This document shows positions 18,537 to 28,800 of a DNA stretch of 64,000 nucleotides, piece after piece. The stretch is from Aliikangiella marina. GTDB lineage: Bacteria > Pseudomonadota > Gammaproteobacteria > Enterobacterales > Kangiellaceae. The first letter of the stretch is position 1. Each line of letters begins with the position of its first letter. The position numbers were made by a program, and so were the translations under genes. Where the stretch lies: contig NZ_VIKR01000002.1 of assembly GCF_007004765.1 (NCBI RefSeq), forward strand, positions 806,001-870,000, written 5' to 3'. A model generated the notes under the pieces. The model saw nothing but the letters and a program-made list of their open reading frames with translations. It searched no databases and was not told the DNA's origin.

Positions 18537-18652
18537 AACTCCCCTTCGGTTGTTAGTTAGGCAATCGGATGAACTTAAAGAACGACCCCATCGAACTTTA
18601 AGTCAGAATCTCCGATAAAGTTGAGCCATCTATTTTAGATGGCTTTTTTTTT
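18537..18652 (+). ncRNA. Candidate small RNA with three hairpins
   Basis: Three stems follow each other: CGGTTG/CAATCG (18547-18552 and 18562-18567), ACTTAAAG/CTTTAAGT (18573-18580 and 18596-18603, perfect 8 bp) and the terminator stem at 18624-18644 with a nine-T run. No reading frame crosses it. A TATAGA box (18525-18530) lies about 10 bases before the proposed 5' end, but its -35 is poor. It could instead be the 3' UTR of the MBL operon. It matches no RNA family that I recognise. Confidence 0.4.
18624..18652 (+). terminator. Strong intrinsic terminator
   Basis: AGCCATCTA (18624-18632) and TAGATGGCT (18636-18644) form a perfect 9-bp stem with a 3-base loop, followed by nine T. Confidence 0.9.
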
Positions 18653-18836
18653 GCTCTTCATTCATCTTTATAACGATTTTTGACAAATTTTTGGTCAAGA
18701 ATACCAACCATTTGCCGCTGAACTGCGTCCAACACAAGATAAAGCGCTATATGTTACGTGGCACAAGAATTGCTGACTAAGGTAACTCAATCGCATTAAG
18801 TTTTAATGAAACTAACAAAACCAAAAGGAAAAGCTC

Positions 18837-19652
18837 ATGCTAGATTCTAAAAAATTGATCCTTGCATCCATGACGGGACTCGTTTTAAGCGGCTGTATAA
18901 CTGTTCGTGCCGATAGTATTAACTATGAAGCTACTGAAACGCTGAAGCTGGAGGCAAGTGATTTAGAGCGTCTAGATATCGAGGCAAGTGCCGGGTTTTT
19001 AAAAGTCGAGGGTGAAGCAGGGCGCACAGATATTGAGGTCACAGCTGTAATTGTTGTCGACCAAGAGTATTACAAATTGAGTCTTGAACGAAGTGGTAAC
19101 CGCGCGATTTTGGTCGCCGATGCTAACACCAAGAATTGGTCGAGTTGGGCGGGAGATAGTCCGCGTATCGATCTGACTGTTAAAACACCTGATAATTTAC
19201 AATTAGATATTGATGATGGGTCGGGGTTTATTAAAATTACTGACATCAAAGAATCGGTTTGGATAAAAGATGGTTCTGGCGATATCGAAGCAAGTAATCT
19301 GGCTGGAGACGTCGAACTCAAAGACGGTTCGGGTAGTGTGGAATTGACTAATATCGGTGGTAGCTTACGAATAGACGATGGCTCTGGCGATCTGGATATC
19401 AGCCAAGTCGGCGCCGATACAGAAATAGATGATGGTTCGGGCGAAATTAACCTTAAAGATGTCTCGGGGAAAGTGAGCATTGAAGATGGTTCTGGTGATC
19501 TTACGGTGATTAATGCTGTGGGTCATGTGACTATTGACGATGGGTCCGGCGATATTCGGGTTAAGCAACTAGAGAATGGGCTCACCGTGCTAGAGTCTGG
19601 TTCTGGCGGATTATCGATAAAAGATGTCAAAGGCGATATTTCGACGGATTAA
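18837..19652 (+). CDS. Lipoprotein with 18-residue DGSG solenoid repeats (DUF4097-like)
   Basis: The 271-residue protein has a lipoprotein signal ending LSGC (about residue 20). After a beta-rich region of about 100 residues, a DGSG motif recurs every 18 residues: DDGSG, KDGSG, KDGSG, DDGSG, EDGSG, DDGSG and a final ESGSG after a 19-residue step. Each unit has the shape xDGSGDIxIxxIxGxVxI, expected for a right-handed beta-solenoid with one coil per repeat, as in DUF4097-type putative adhesins. AAGGAAA (18824-18830) precedes ATG 18837. It is membrane-attached and faces the periplasm or surface. The regular Asp-Gly turns might bind calcium, which is inference. It stands alone between terminators. 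Confidence 0.8.
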   Translation: MLDSKKLILASMTGLVLSGCITVRADSINYEATETLKLEASDLERLDIEASAGFLKVEGEAGRTDIEVTAVIVVDQEYYKLSLERSGNRAILVADANTKNWSSWAGDSPRIDLTVKTPDNLQLDIDDGSGFIKITDIKESVWIKDGSGDIEASNLAGDVELKDGSGSVELTNIGGSLRIDDGSGDLDISQVGADTEIDDGSGEINLKDVSGKVSIEDGSGDLTVINAVGHVTIDDGSGDIRVKQLENGLTVLESGSGGLSIKDVKGDISTD

Positions 19653-19955
19653 TCATCGTTATCTCGATTTTTGTTTATAAAAAACAATAACTTAATTCAT
19701 TTAAATTGCCGTTTATTGCTTATCACAGTAAACGGCAATTTGCTTTCCGATTCGGGAAATTAAGCAACTATCATGGCAGATTTAATATTTCGGCTTATAA
19801 TTAATCAGAATAAATAATTTTTCAGTGCAGACAAGAACTTATTAGCGCACTAAGTAGGCCCAAAACGCTGAACATTATACTAGACTTCCTATGGAATAAT
19901 TGGGTTGAACAATCAAACAAAAGGAATTGGCTGAGTGATGCAAAACGAGCGGTAA
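19653..19955. other. Intergenic gap before the hybrid kinase
   Basis: Apart from the hairpin at 19703-19741, this 303-base gap ends with a tiny frame, ATG 19938 to TAA 19953-19955 (5 codons), whose stop abuts the kinase ATG. It has AAGGA (19921-19925) upstream and may couple translation of the kinase. Confidence 0.35.
19703..19741. terminator. Long perfect hairpin after the solenoid lipoprotein gene
   Basis: AAATTGCCGTTTA (19703-19715) and TAAACGGCAATTT (19729-19741) form a perfect 13-bp stem with a 13-base loop. The A/T ends give a short U tract in either direction. Confidence 0.7.
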
Positions 19956-22304
19956 ATGACTAAGCGGTCTCAAAAAAGTTATCTGAGTGTACGCGATCGT
20001 CTTCTAGTGAGACTGTTGCCAGTGACTTTTATCGCCATTATCGTACTTTTTGGTATTTTCAAATTTATAGACTTTCAAACTTCGTTGAGCAAGTTAAAAG
20101 TCAAACAACAAAATCTTGCCAGTAGTCAAAGTCATGTTTTGAGCGATGCGATTTGGAAATGGAATGAATCGCAGATCGACAATATTCTTAAAGGCTTCGA
20201 GGTATTTCCTGAGTTTCAACATGCGTCGGTGGTCGATGAAGAAGGTGTGCTGATTGCCGAAATTGGCGCCAGTAAACCTGAATCTTCTAGCTTGATAAAA
20301 GTAGAACAGCCTATCTTCGTGTTGCGTAACAATGAGCAATTAAAGATTGGTGAGTTATTGCTGGAGTTTCACACAGACCAGTTAGAACAGGAAATACTTA
20401 ACGATATCTTACAAACGGCCGTGCAAATTGTTTTGGTATTACTGGTAATCACTTGGGGAGTAACAATCGGCTTTAAATATTCGGTGGGTGACCCATTGAA
20501 TAAACTGCTTGCCTCTATCAATAAAATGAAAAGCTCTCGCTCACCGCACCCTGCAGAAAAAGTAAACAACGACGAATTAGGCACTGTAGTCAGTGCATAT
20601 AACCAAATGCTTTTCTATCAAAATGAAATTAAAGAATCGCTCAACTACGAGCGAGAGTCTTTAGAACAGAGGGTTCAACAGCGAACCAAGCAGCTCGCGA
20701 TAGAAAAAAGAAAAGCAGAAGAAGCAAGCGAAGCGAAATCGAAATTCTTAGCGATGATGAGTCACGAGATTCGAACGCCAATGAATGGCGTAATAGGCAT
20801 GACAAATTTATTGTTAGAGAGCCCGCTTAACCATGAGCAACGCGAGTACGCTGAAACTGCGAAAACTTCCTCAGAGGCGTTGCTTACCATCATCGATGAT
20901 ATTCTTGATTTTTCGAAAGTTGAAGCTGGCAAAATGGTGCTGGTTAATAGTCCGTTTAATTTAAAAGACACTTGCGAACGGCTGTTGAAAATGATGACGC
21001 CGATGGCACAGGAGAAAAATATTGATTTATTATTTTTCTTTGATGAACAAAAGGACTATCGAGTTAATGCCGATGAAGGGCGGATTAGTCAGGTTATTTT
21101 GAACCTACTGAGTAATGCACTTAAATTTACCGAGAAAGGCGAGATAAGATTAAATCTAAATTGTAGTGTTGTTGACGGGGTAGATAACTTTCGGGTTGAA
21201 ATAAAAGATACAGGGATCGGGTTTTCGAAAGATGTAGAGCAAAAACTGTTTTCTCCATTCAAACAAGCAAGTCGCCAAACGGCTATCAATTATGGCGGTA
21301 CCGGGTTAGGCTTGGCGATCAGTAAACGCCTAGTTAACCTGATGAAGGGAAGTATCGGCTGTGAGAGTGAGCCAGGTTGTGGTAGCAGTTTTTGGTTTTC
21401 ACTGCCGATGAAAAAAAGCTCATCGCTGCCGAATCGTTCCAATTCATTGCCACTGAAAGGAATAAAAGTGTTAATTACCGATTCACAGATTAATAGTGCC
21501 CGCTTTTGTTCCAATTGGCTCACTCAAGACGGTGCTGTTTGCGAACTAGTTACCTCTCAGGAGCAGCTAGTGACCTATCTCGAGGAGCCGAGTCAAAATG
21601 ATGTATTGATCATTGAGGATGTATTGCTTGATGCACTGGATATCACTGCAACCAGAAAGTTTTTGAGGCAATTTAACTATAAAGTACTCATTTCTTCGGA
21701 ACATCAATATTCGCAACAAGAAGTTGATAACCTTGGAATCGATTTATCGCTTAAAAGACCGTTGATTAGCTCTGATATTAAAAACAAGATTGTGACAGCT
21801 CTCGATTTAAGTGTTACCAATAATCATAGTTCTGCGGTTGAAGGGATAGGTGAAAATCAGCGCGCAGATGGACAGCCCGCTGAAAAATCGATAGATGACT
21901 CGCCCATCAAGTTATTAGTTGCAGAGGATAATATTATTAATCAAAAGGTTGTCGAAGGCATTCTCAAAAAAATCGATGCAGAGGTCACGCTTGTCGACAA
22001 CGGCCAGAAAGCAGTTGATGCGCTGAGTCATACATCTTTCGACGTTGTATTAATGGACATGCAGATGCCAGAACTCGATGGTATTGAGGCGACTCAGAAG
22101 ATAAGAGACAGTGGACTGTCGCTTAATGATATTCCAATTATTGCATTAACAGCTAACGCGATGAAAGAGGATCACGAAAGGTGCATCGATGCGGGGATGA
22201 ATGATTACCTAACTAAACCAGTTAAAGCTGATACTTTGATCGAAAAAGTTAAATACTGGGCGCATCAATCATCTTCTCAGTCGGAGTCGTCTGGGGAGAC
22301 TTAA
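19956..22304 (+). CDS. Hybrid sensor histidine kinase/response regulator (BarA-like architecture)
   Basis: The 782-residue protein has a membrane span near residues 24-42, a short periplasmic sensor of about 100 residues, and a second span near 148-170. A HAMP-like linker and coiled coil ([24 protein letters not shown]) follow. HisKA carries the phospho-acceptor H270 in [12 protein letters not shown]; the ATPase domain has [17 protein letters not shown] and [11 protein letters not shown] degenerate receiver (VLITDSQ, no Asp at the expected place) is followed by a true receiver with D701 in [11 protein letters not shown]. No Hpt domain is present, so a separate phosphotransfer protein must complete the relay. 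The ligand is unknown. It converges with ppsR, with only three bases between stops. Confidence 0.92.
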   Translation: MTKRSQKSYLSVRDRLLVRLLPVTFIAIIVLFGIFKFIDFQTSLSKLKVKQQNLASSQSHVLSDAIWKWNESQIDNILKGFEVFPEFQHASVVDEEGVLIAEIGASKPESSSLIKVEQPIFVLRNNEQLKIGELLLEFHTDQLEQEILNDILQTAVQIVLVLLVITWGVTIGFKYSVGDPLNKLLASINKMKSSRSPHPAEKVNNDELGTVVSAYNQMLFYQNEIKESLNYERESLEQRVQQRTKQLAIEKRKAEEASEAKSKFLAMMSHEIRTPMNGVIGMTNLLLESPLNHEQREYAETAKTSSEALLTIIDDILDFSKVEAGKMVLVNSPFNLKDTCERLLKMMTPMAQEKNIDLLFFFDEQKDYRVNADEGRISQVILNLLSNALKFTEKGEIRLNLNCSVVDGVDNFRVEIKDTGIGFSKDVEQKLFSPFKQASRQTAINYGGTGLGLAISKRLVNLMKGSIGCESEPGCGSSFWFSLPMKKSSSLPNRSNSLPLKGIKVLITDSQINSARFCSNWLTQDGAVCELVTSQEQLVTYLEEPSQNDVLIIEDVLLDALDITATRKFLRQFNYKVLISSEHQYSQQEVDNLGIDLSLKRPLISSDIKNKIVTALDLSVTNNHSSAVEGIGENQRADGQPAEKSIDDSPIKLLVAEDNIINQKVVEGILKKIDAEVTLVDNGQKAVDALSHTSFDVVLMDMQMPELDGIEATQKIRDSGLSLNDIPIIALTANAMKEDHERCIDAGMNDYLTKPVKADTLIEKVKYWAHQSSSQSESSGET

Positions 22305-22307
22305 TTT

Positions 22308-23126
22308 TTAAAATACGTTTCTTTTTATCCCTGTCGCCGCTAATATTTTTGCCGAAAGCTCTTCAACCGAGCGACTTGTTGTATTGATGAAAGGGATTTT
22401 TTCTCTTCGATATAACGATTCGACTTCTCTCAATTCGTATTGACACTGTTTTAATGAGGCGTATCGAGAATTAGCACGTCTTTCCGTTCTAATTTCGTGA
22501 AGCCTTGCAGCGTTTATCGTGAGTCCAAAGATTTTGTTTTTAAACTTTTTTAGCTCGGGAGGCAGACGCAGCTTTTCCATATCATCCTCGGTAAACGGGT
22601 AGTTAGCTGCTTTGACACCAAATTGCATTGCCATATAAAGCGATGTCGGCGTTTTTCCGCATCGCGATACACCGACCAAAATGACGTCTGCACTTGCATA
22701 ATGGCGCGTTGTTACGCCGTCGTCATTGTTTAACGCAAAGTTAACCGCCTCAATCCGATGATCGTAAGCTTGCTCATTGCTCAAAGAATGGGTTTTACCC
22801 ACTCGGAAACTTGAAGATTCACCGAGCTCAGTTTCGAGAGGACCGATAAAGGTATGAAAAAAATCGAGTACTAAAGCGCCACTGGATTGAATTTTCGCGC
22901 GTATTTCGGGTGTGACGATAGTGTCAAAAACGATCGGTCTTAGCTGAGTCTCTTCTTCTGCTTTGCTGATCATTCGACAGGCTTCCTCCGCTTTTTCGAC
23001 AGTGTCGATAAAGGGAATGGTCAATTCCTCAAAATCAACCGCTTCGAACTGGGATAAGAGAGATTGGCCGAACATTTCGGCAGTTATACCCGTTCGATCT
23101 GAGATAAAAAACACCTTCCGTTTCAT
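22308..23126 (-). CDS. ppsR: PEP synthase kinase/phosphorylase (PpsR, DUF299)
   Basis: The 272-residue protein is a DUF299 bifunctional regulator. It opens with VFFISDRTGITAEMFGQSLL and contains the P-loop-like VGVSRCGKTPTSLYMA that binds ADP, then FGLTINAARLHEIRTERR, a block conserved in the family. It inactivates PEP synthase by ADP-dependent phosphorylation of a threonine near the catalytic histidine and reactivates it by Pi-dependent dephosphorylation. The divergent neighbour is ppsA, its target, and this pairing is usual in gammaproteobacteria. It is cytosolic and its length is normal. The shared 152-base gap would allow coordinated control. Confidence 0.95.
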   Translation of the reverse strand: MKRKVFFISDRTGITAEMFGQSLLSQFEAVDFEELTIPFIDTVEKAEEACRMISKAEEETQLRPIVFDTIVTPEIRAKIQSSGALVLDFFHTFIGPLETELGESSSFRVGKTHSLSNEQAYDHRIEAVNFALNNDDGVTTRHYASADVILVGVSRCGKTPTSLYMAMQFGVKAANYPFTEDDMEKLRLPPELKKFKNKIFGLTINAARLHEIRTERRANSRYASLKQCQYELREVESLYRREKIPFINTTSRSVEELSAKILAATGIKRNVF

Positions 23127-23217
23127 ATTTTGGCGCCTTGCAGTAGAATAACGACTTTTCTAATAGCCGAATTTAAACATGCTGGAAGAATATCGGCAAA
23201 TTTAGCGACATTTTTAA

Positions 23218-23241
23218 GGCTTTGGCGCGACAACCAAAGCC
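23218..23241. promoter_or_regulatory. Hairpin in the ppsA leader
   Basis: GGCTTTGG (23218-23225) and CCAAAGCC (23234-23241) form a perfect 8-bp inverted repeat with an 8-base spacer, between the divergent ppsR and ppsA genes and 24 bases before the ppsA ribosome binding site. It could be an operator or an RNA hairpin. Confidence 0.4.
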
Positions 23242-23278
23242 GAAAAGAATACAAAACCCAAATCAGGAGTAAATAGCT

Positions 23279-25657
23279 GTGCAAGAACATGTGCTTTGGT
23301 ACGACGGTCTAGGAATGAACGATGTTGATCGAGTCGGAGGGAAGAATGCTTCTCTTGGCGAAATGATCAGCAATCTAAGCAACATGGGGGTGAGTGTCCC
23401 AAATGGATTTGCGACAACGGCGTCAACTTTTAGAGATTTCATGGCGCAAAGTGGTCTACATGACAAAATCCAAGCCGAACTCGCAGAACTTGATGTCGAT
23501 GATGTCGAAAAACTAGCCGAAGTTGGCAAGAAAATCCGCCAGTGGGTTATTGATACACCATTCCAACCCGAGTTAGAGGCAGAAATCGAAAAGGCTTACT
23601 TAACCTTGAAGGGTGATGCGAATGATGAGTTTGCGGTTGCCGTTCGCTCATCAGCGACCGCGGAAGATTTACCCGATGCTTCTTTCGCTGGTCAACAAGA
23701 GACCTTTCTGAATGTGAGAGGCTGGGAAAACGTCAAATTGGCCCTTAAAGAAGTATTTGCTTCATTATTTAATGACCGTGCCATTTCTTATCGGGTTCAT
23801 CAAGGCTTTGAGCATGCTGAAGTCGCTTTGAGTGCCGGGGTTCAAAAGATGGTCCGCAGTGATATTGCCGCATCCGGGGTTATGTTTACGATTGATACTG
23901 AGTCAGGATTCGACGATGTTGTGTTTATTACCGGGGCTTATGGTCTAGGGGAAACTGTTGTTCAAGGAGCGGTAAACCCCGATGAATTTTATGTTCATAA
24001 ACCCACGCTTAACGCCGGGAACCCGGCAATTGTCAGAAAGACACTCGGTGGCAAAGCAATAAAAATGATATATACCGATGACGATGCCCACGGTAAATCA
24101 GTAGAAACTGTCGAAGTCGATATGCAGCAGCGACAACAATTTTGTATTTCGTCGGACGAAGTGGCTGAGTTAGCCAAGCAAGCAATGATTATCGAAAAAC
24201 ATTACCAAAGACCGATGGATATAGAGTGGGCTAAAGATGGCGCTGATGGACAGTTGTATATCGTTCAAGCTCGCCCAGAGACGGTGCGTAGTCGTGATGA
24301 TAGTAGAGTCATCGAGAGGTATGTGCTTGCTGAGACTTCCACAGTGGTCGCAGAGGGCCGTGCTATCGGTCAAAAAATCGGTAAAGGCACGGCAAAAGTG
24401 ATTTCTGATTTATCAGAGATGGCGCAAGTTAAAGAAGGTGATGTTTTGGTCACTGATATGACAGATCCTGACTGGGAGCCGATCATGAAGCGTGCTTCTG
24501 CGATTGTCACCAATCGTGGTGGACGAACTTGTCATGCGGCGATCATTGCTCGAGAGTTAGGCATTCCGGCAGTCGTAGGCTGCGGTGATGCGACGAGCAA
24601 AATTGGTCAAGGACAGGCAGTAACTGTATCTTGCTCGGAAGGTGATACCGGCAATATTTATGATGGTTTATTGGAATTCTCTGTCAATAACAGTGAAATC
24701 AGTGATATGCCAGAATTACCATTCAAAATAATGATGAACGTGGGTAATCCTGACCGTGCTTTCGACTTTGCGCGTTTACCCCATTTTGGAATCGGCCTGG
24801 CTAGATTAGAGTTTATTATTAATCGAATGATAGGCGTGCATCCGAGAGCATTGTTAGAGTTTGATCAACTCGAAGATGACGATCTTAAAGCAACAATCTC
24901 TGAATATATGGCTGGATATAGTGATCCGGTTAGCTTTTATGTTGATAAATTGGCAGAAGGGATCTCAACCTTGGGCGCAGCTTTTTCTCCTGAGAAAGTT
25001 ATTGTCAGAATGTCAGACTTTAAATCGAATGAATACGCTAACCTCGTTGGCGGCCATTTGTATGAGCCCGAGGAAGAAAATCCGATGCTTGGGTTTAGAG
25101 GTGCCTCGCGTTACATATCAGAGGAATTTGAAGCTTGTTTTGAACTCGAATGTCGCGCGATTAAGCATGTCAGAGAAACAATGGGGCTGACTAACGTTGA
25201 GGTGATGATCCCATTTGTACGAACCGTTGACGAAGCAGCGCAAGTTATCAAACTTCTCGCGAAAAATGGTCTTGTGCGCGGAGAAAACGGCTTAAGAGTT
25301 ATCATGATGTGTGAGTTACCGTCTAACGCGTTGTTGGCAGATGAGTTCCTTGAACATTTTGATGGCTTTTCAATCGGTTCAAATGACCTCACTCAGTTGA
25401 CACTCGGGCTAGATCGCGACTCTGGCATAATCTCCCACCTTTTTGATGAACGTAATGAGGCCGTTAAGAAGTTATTGAGCATGGCGATACAAGCCTGTCG
25501 TAAAGCGAATAAATACATCGGAATTTGTGGTCAGGGTCCTTCAGATCATCCCGATTTGGCCAAATGGTTGATGGAGGAGGGGATAGATTCGGTCTCTCTT
25601 AATCCTGATTCAGTCTTGGAAACGTGGTTATTTTTGGCAAATAAAACTGCGGAATAA
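23279..25657 (+). CDS. ppsA: Phosphoenolpyruvate synthase
   Basis: The 792-residue protein has all three parts of the enzyme: an ATP-grasp N-terminal domain ([34 protein letters not shown]), a central swivelling domain with the phospho-histidine in [14 protein letters not shown] and its regulatory Thr next to it, and a C-terminal PEP-binding barrel ending with [11 protein letters not shown]. It converts pyruvate and ATP to PEP, AMP and Pi, the entry to gluconeogenesis. The start is GTG 23279 with AGGAG (23265-23269) at 9 bases. PpsR, encoded divergently, would control it by phosphorylating the Thr beside the catalytic His. A strong terminator follows at 25681-25708, so it is monocistronic. 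Confidence 0.97.
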   Translation: MQEHVLWYDGLGMNDVDRVGGKNASLGEMISNLSNMGVSVPNGFATTASTFRDFMAQSGLHDKIQAELAELDVDDVEKLAEVGKKIRQWVIDTPFQPELEAEIEKAYLTLKGDANDEFAVAVRSSATAEDLPDASFAGQQETFLNVRGWENVKLALKEVFASLFNDRAISYRVHQGFEHAEVALSAGVQKMVRSDIAASGVMFTIDTESGFDDVVFITGAYGLGETVVQGAVNPDEFYVHKPTLNAGNPAIVRKTLGGKAIKMIYTDDDAHGKSVETVEVDMQQRQQFCISSDEVAELAKQAMIIEKHYQRPMDIEWAKDGADGQLYIVQARPETVRSRDDSRVIERYVLAETSTVVAEGRAIGQKIGKGTAKVISDLSEMAQVKEGDVLVTDMTDPDWEPIMKRASAIVTNRGGRTCHAAIIARELGIPAVVGCGDATSKIGQGQAVTVSCSEGDTGNIYDGLLEFSVNNSEISDMPELPFKIMMNVGNPDRAFDFARLPHFGIGLARLEFIINRMIGVHPRALLEFDQLEDDDLKATISEYMAGYSDPVSFYVDKLAEGISTLGAAFSPEKVIVRMSDFKSNEYANLVGGHLYEPEEENPMLGFRGASRYISEEFEACFELECRAIKHVRETMGLTNVEVMIPFVRTVDEAAQVIKLLAKNGLVRGENGLRVIMMCELPSNALLADEFLEHFDGFSIGSNDLTQLTLGLDRDSGIISHLFDERNEAVKKLLSMAIQACRKANKYIGICGQGPSDHPDLAKWLMEEGIDSVSLNPDSVLETWLFLANKTAE

Positions 25658-25680
25658 TGGTTTAATCGATGAAATAACCA

Positions 25681-25708
25681 AAAGGGGCGGTTTTTCCGCC
25701 CCTTTTTT
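25681..25708 (+). terminator. Intrinsic terminator of ppsA
   Basis: AAAGGGGCGG (25681-25690) pairs with CCGCCCC (25696-25702) and the following Ts, with a TTTTT loop and a six-T run. Confidence 0.92.
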
Positions 25709-25872
25709 ATGAATATCTCGATAGTTTAATTCTTGAGCTATACTAAAACTTGATAAAAACTAACTCTTCATGGCTTTGAATTGAGATTGGGGACAGGTTT
25801 ATCAAGGCTTCGGAACTGACATTTTATAAGGACCAGATACACCGTATTATTGCGTGGTGGTGTCTCGTTTTA

Positions 25873-28800
25873 GTGTTGTCCTGTCCAATGCCGAGCAACG
25901 CCGGTCATTCCTTCCAACGAATTGAATTTACCCATTTAGGATCTGCGCAAGGGTTATCGCAAGCGACGGTCTTTGACATGGTCCAAGACAGCAAAGGTTT
26001 CGTTTGGTTAGCGACGCAGCAAGGCGTTAACCGTTACGATGGCTACGAGTTTAGAAATTATAAATTTGTCCAAGATGACCCATCCTCGCTATCGAATAGC
26101 TTCGTCCTAAGCTTGCATATTGACTCTTTCGACCGACTTTGGGTGGGAACACGCGGTGGCTTAAATTTATTCGACTACGATACCGAGACGTTCACTCGCT
26201 TTACTCATGATGTAGATGATGAAAGCTCGTTACCTCATGGTCGGGTAACAGCGTTAGCTGAAGACTCGTCTGGAACACTCTGGGTCGGAACCGGTGGCGG
26301 CGGTATTGCCAGTGTCGACTTGAAGAATCTCACCATGCGCCGTCTCAACCTAGACAGCGATTCCCAACTAGCGCAATTGGATGGTTTGGTATTCAACCCA
26401 TTCGTAACAGATTTGATGCTGGATGAGGTTGATAACTTATGGATAGCGAGTGGAGATGCACGATTAATTCGCTCGAATGGGGTGGGTGGGCTGATGCAGT
26501 ACAACACAACCTCAAAAACCTTAAAGCCGATTAGATTTGAGAATAAGCAGCAAGAGTCGATTAAACCTAACAGCATTACAGCGCTCTATTCCGATAATTC
26601 AGGCACGATATGGGTTGGGTCAGAGGACGCTGGGTTGTTCACGGTTAATCAAGATAGTTTAACTGCCAATCAGTATTTTGATTTCGATGAGGTTGGCAGA
26701 AGCACGGTAAGCACCATACTCAAAGAGGCGCCAACGACGCTCTGGTTTGGAACGGTCGATGCGGGGCTATTTAAGTACGATATTGATAACCACAGCAAGA
26801 GAAACTACCGCGTTGAAGACTCTTTAAGCTCCAATATTAATGAGAATGAAGTGGTTTCATTGATGCTAGATTTTAGTGGCGTTTTTTGGGTTGGCACTTG
26901 GAACGGAGGGGTTAATAAAATCGATTTTAAGTCCAGTCAGTTCCATAAGCATTTAAGGGCACGGGGCGAAGCTAATGATGCATTACAGGTCATCAGAGAT
27001 ATATCCGAAGATAGTTCAGGCAACATCTGGTTGGCGGCTTGGGATAGAGGGGCTATCAAGTTTAATCGTCAAACTGGCGAGACGTTAAGTCCGCCCGAGA
27101 TATCGGCAGAAAAAACCGGAAGGATTAATGGTGTTCAGGTCGATCCGGACGATGTTCTGTGGATTGCAACCGATAAAAATGGTTTGTTTCGCTATGACAT
27201 AAAAACAGGTGTAAGCAATGTATTTAGGAACATTAAAGACAATGATAATAGTCTGGCAATTGACCAGGTACTGTTTACTGTTGATGGCGAAGTCGATCAG
27301 CTTTGGATAGGGACTCGAGGGGGTGGTGTCAACTTGTTGCAGAAGAGCACCGGTACCATTACTCGTTTTCCCCAGATCATCGGTGAAGGTGCATCGGTTT
27401 TGAGTAGTCATATTGGCTATTTGTTTTACGAAAATGATCAACGACTTTGGGTTGGTACCGAAGGCGATGGATTGTATTTATATAATCCATCGTTGAATCA
27501 AGTCATTGCCTATTATCGAAATAGTAAATTTGACGGCTCATTGTGCGGAAATAATATTAATGGCGTTCTGAAAGACGCGAACCGACAATATTGGATCGCG
27601 ACTGCGGTAGGGTTGTGTAAAGTTCACTTGGGTGAAGGCGATTCGCCATTTGAAACGCTGACTTTCGAGCTCATTGATGATGACCAAAAGTCGATTGGTG
27701 CAATTGGAGGAATCGTTGAGGATGATCAGCAAGTATTGTGGATAAGTACTATCGATGGAGTAAGTTCACTCAGTGCTGATAGAAGTGAATTTAAGCACTT
27801 CTCCGCAGTTAGGGGCGTTATCGATCAAGGATACTTTATTAGAGCGAAGCATCATGCGAAAAATGGAAGTATTTTCTTTGGCAGTAGCTCAGGATTAACC
27901 GAATTTCTGCCTTCAGAAATTGTCGACGATTTAATACCACCCAAGCCGGTGATTACTAAATTGATGTTATTCAATCAAGAGCAAACTATTAAAGCGGTTT
28001 CTCCGACTTCGCCATTAACTAAAAGTATTGTTGTCACCGATAAAATATCTTTGACTCACAAACAAAATGTCTTTTCATTTGAGTTTTCAGGGCTTCACTT
28101 CTCAGCGCCAGATTTCAATCAGTATCGCTACCATTTAAAAGGTTTTAATGATAACTGGCTCGAGACTGACGCCAATAATCGACGCGCAACTTACACTAAC
28201 CTTGATCCAGGCACCTATGTGTTTGAAGTAGTTGCAAGTAATCAAGATGGCACTTGGAGTAAAGAAAAAGCGTCTATCGAAATAGAAGTATTCGCTGCAC
28301 CCTGGTTAAGCTGGTGGGCGAAAACAATCTATGTATTAGTTTCCCTGGGATTGCTACTGTTATTTTATCGACAAAAAATTAAAGCTGATGAGCTTAATCA
28401 AGCGTCGAAAATTGCTAAACTTGAAATGGATTATGCGGTTAAATCAAATGAACTTAAATCCATGTTTCTCGCCAATATGTCCCATGAAATTCGCACACCC
28501 ATGAATGCCATCATTGGTTTGAGTGGACTCGCGTTGGGAATGTCGATGGATGCCAAGTTGCGAGATTATCTTAATAAAATTCAGAGTTCATCCAATGCTT
28601 TACTCAGAATAATCGATGATATCTTGGATTACTCTAAAATAGAGGCCAACAAACTAGAGCTAGAGTACAAACCTTTTTATCTTGAGGAAGTGGTTCGAGA
28701 AGTCGTTAACGTTATCTCTCCGAAAGCGAATGAAAAAGGTTTAGAAGTCATTGTGTCTAATTTAGAAACGATTGATTTTAAACTGCTGGGTGATCAACTC

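Larger units (their letters stand above)
18432..18836. other. Intergenic gap holding a candidate small RNA and terminator
   Basis: This gap of 405 bases contains the structured segment listed separately at 18537-18652. Before it, an A/T hairpin with an eight-T run (18464-18483) may end the upstream operon. After it, TTGACA at 18680-18685 is a possible -35 element, but no good -10 sits at the right distance. Confidence 0.4.

Noticed and set aside
18537-18652. tRNA, 6S RNA, SRP RNA or known riboswitch in the structured gap
   Set aside because: None of the conserved elements of those RNAs (T-loop, SRP tetraloop region, riboswitch cores I can recall) is present.
19070-19568. Long antisense frames across the solenoid lipoprotein gene
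   Set aside because: They result from the repetitive DGSG coding sequence read backwards (Pro/Ser-rich repeats) and have no ribosome binding sites.
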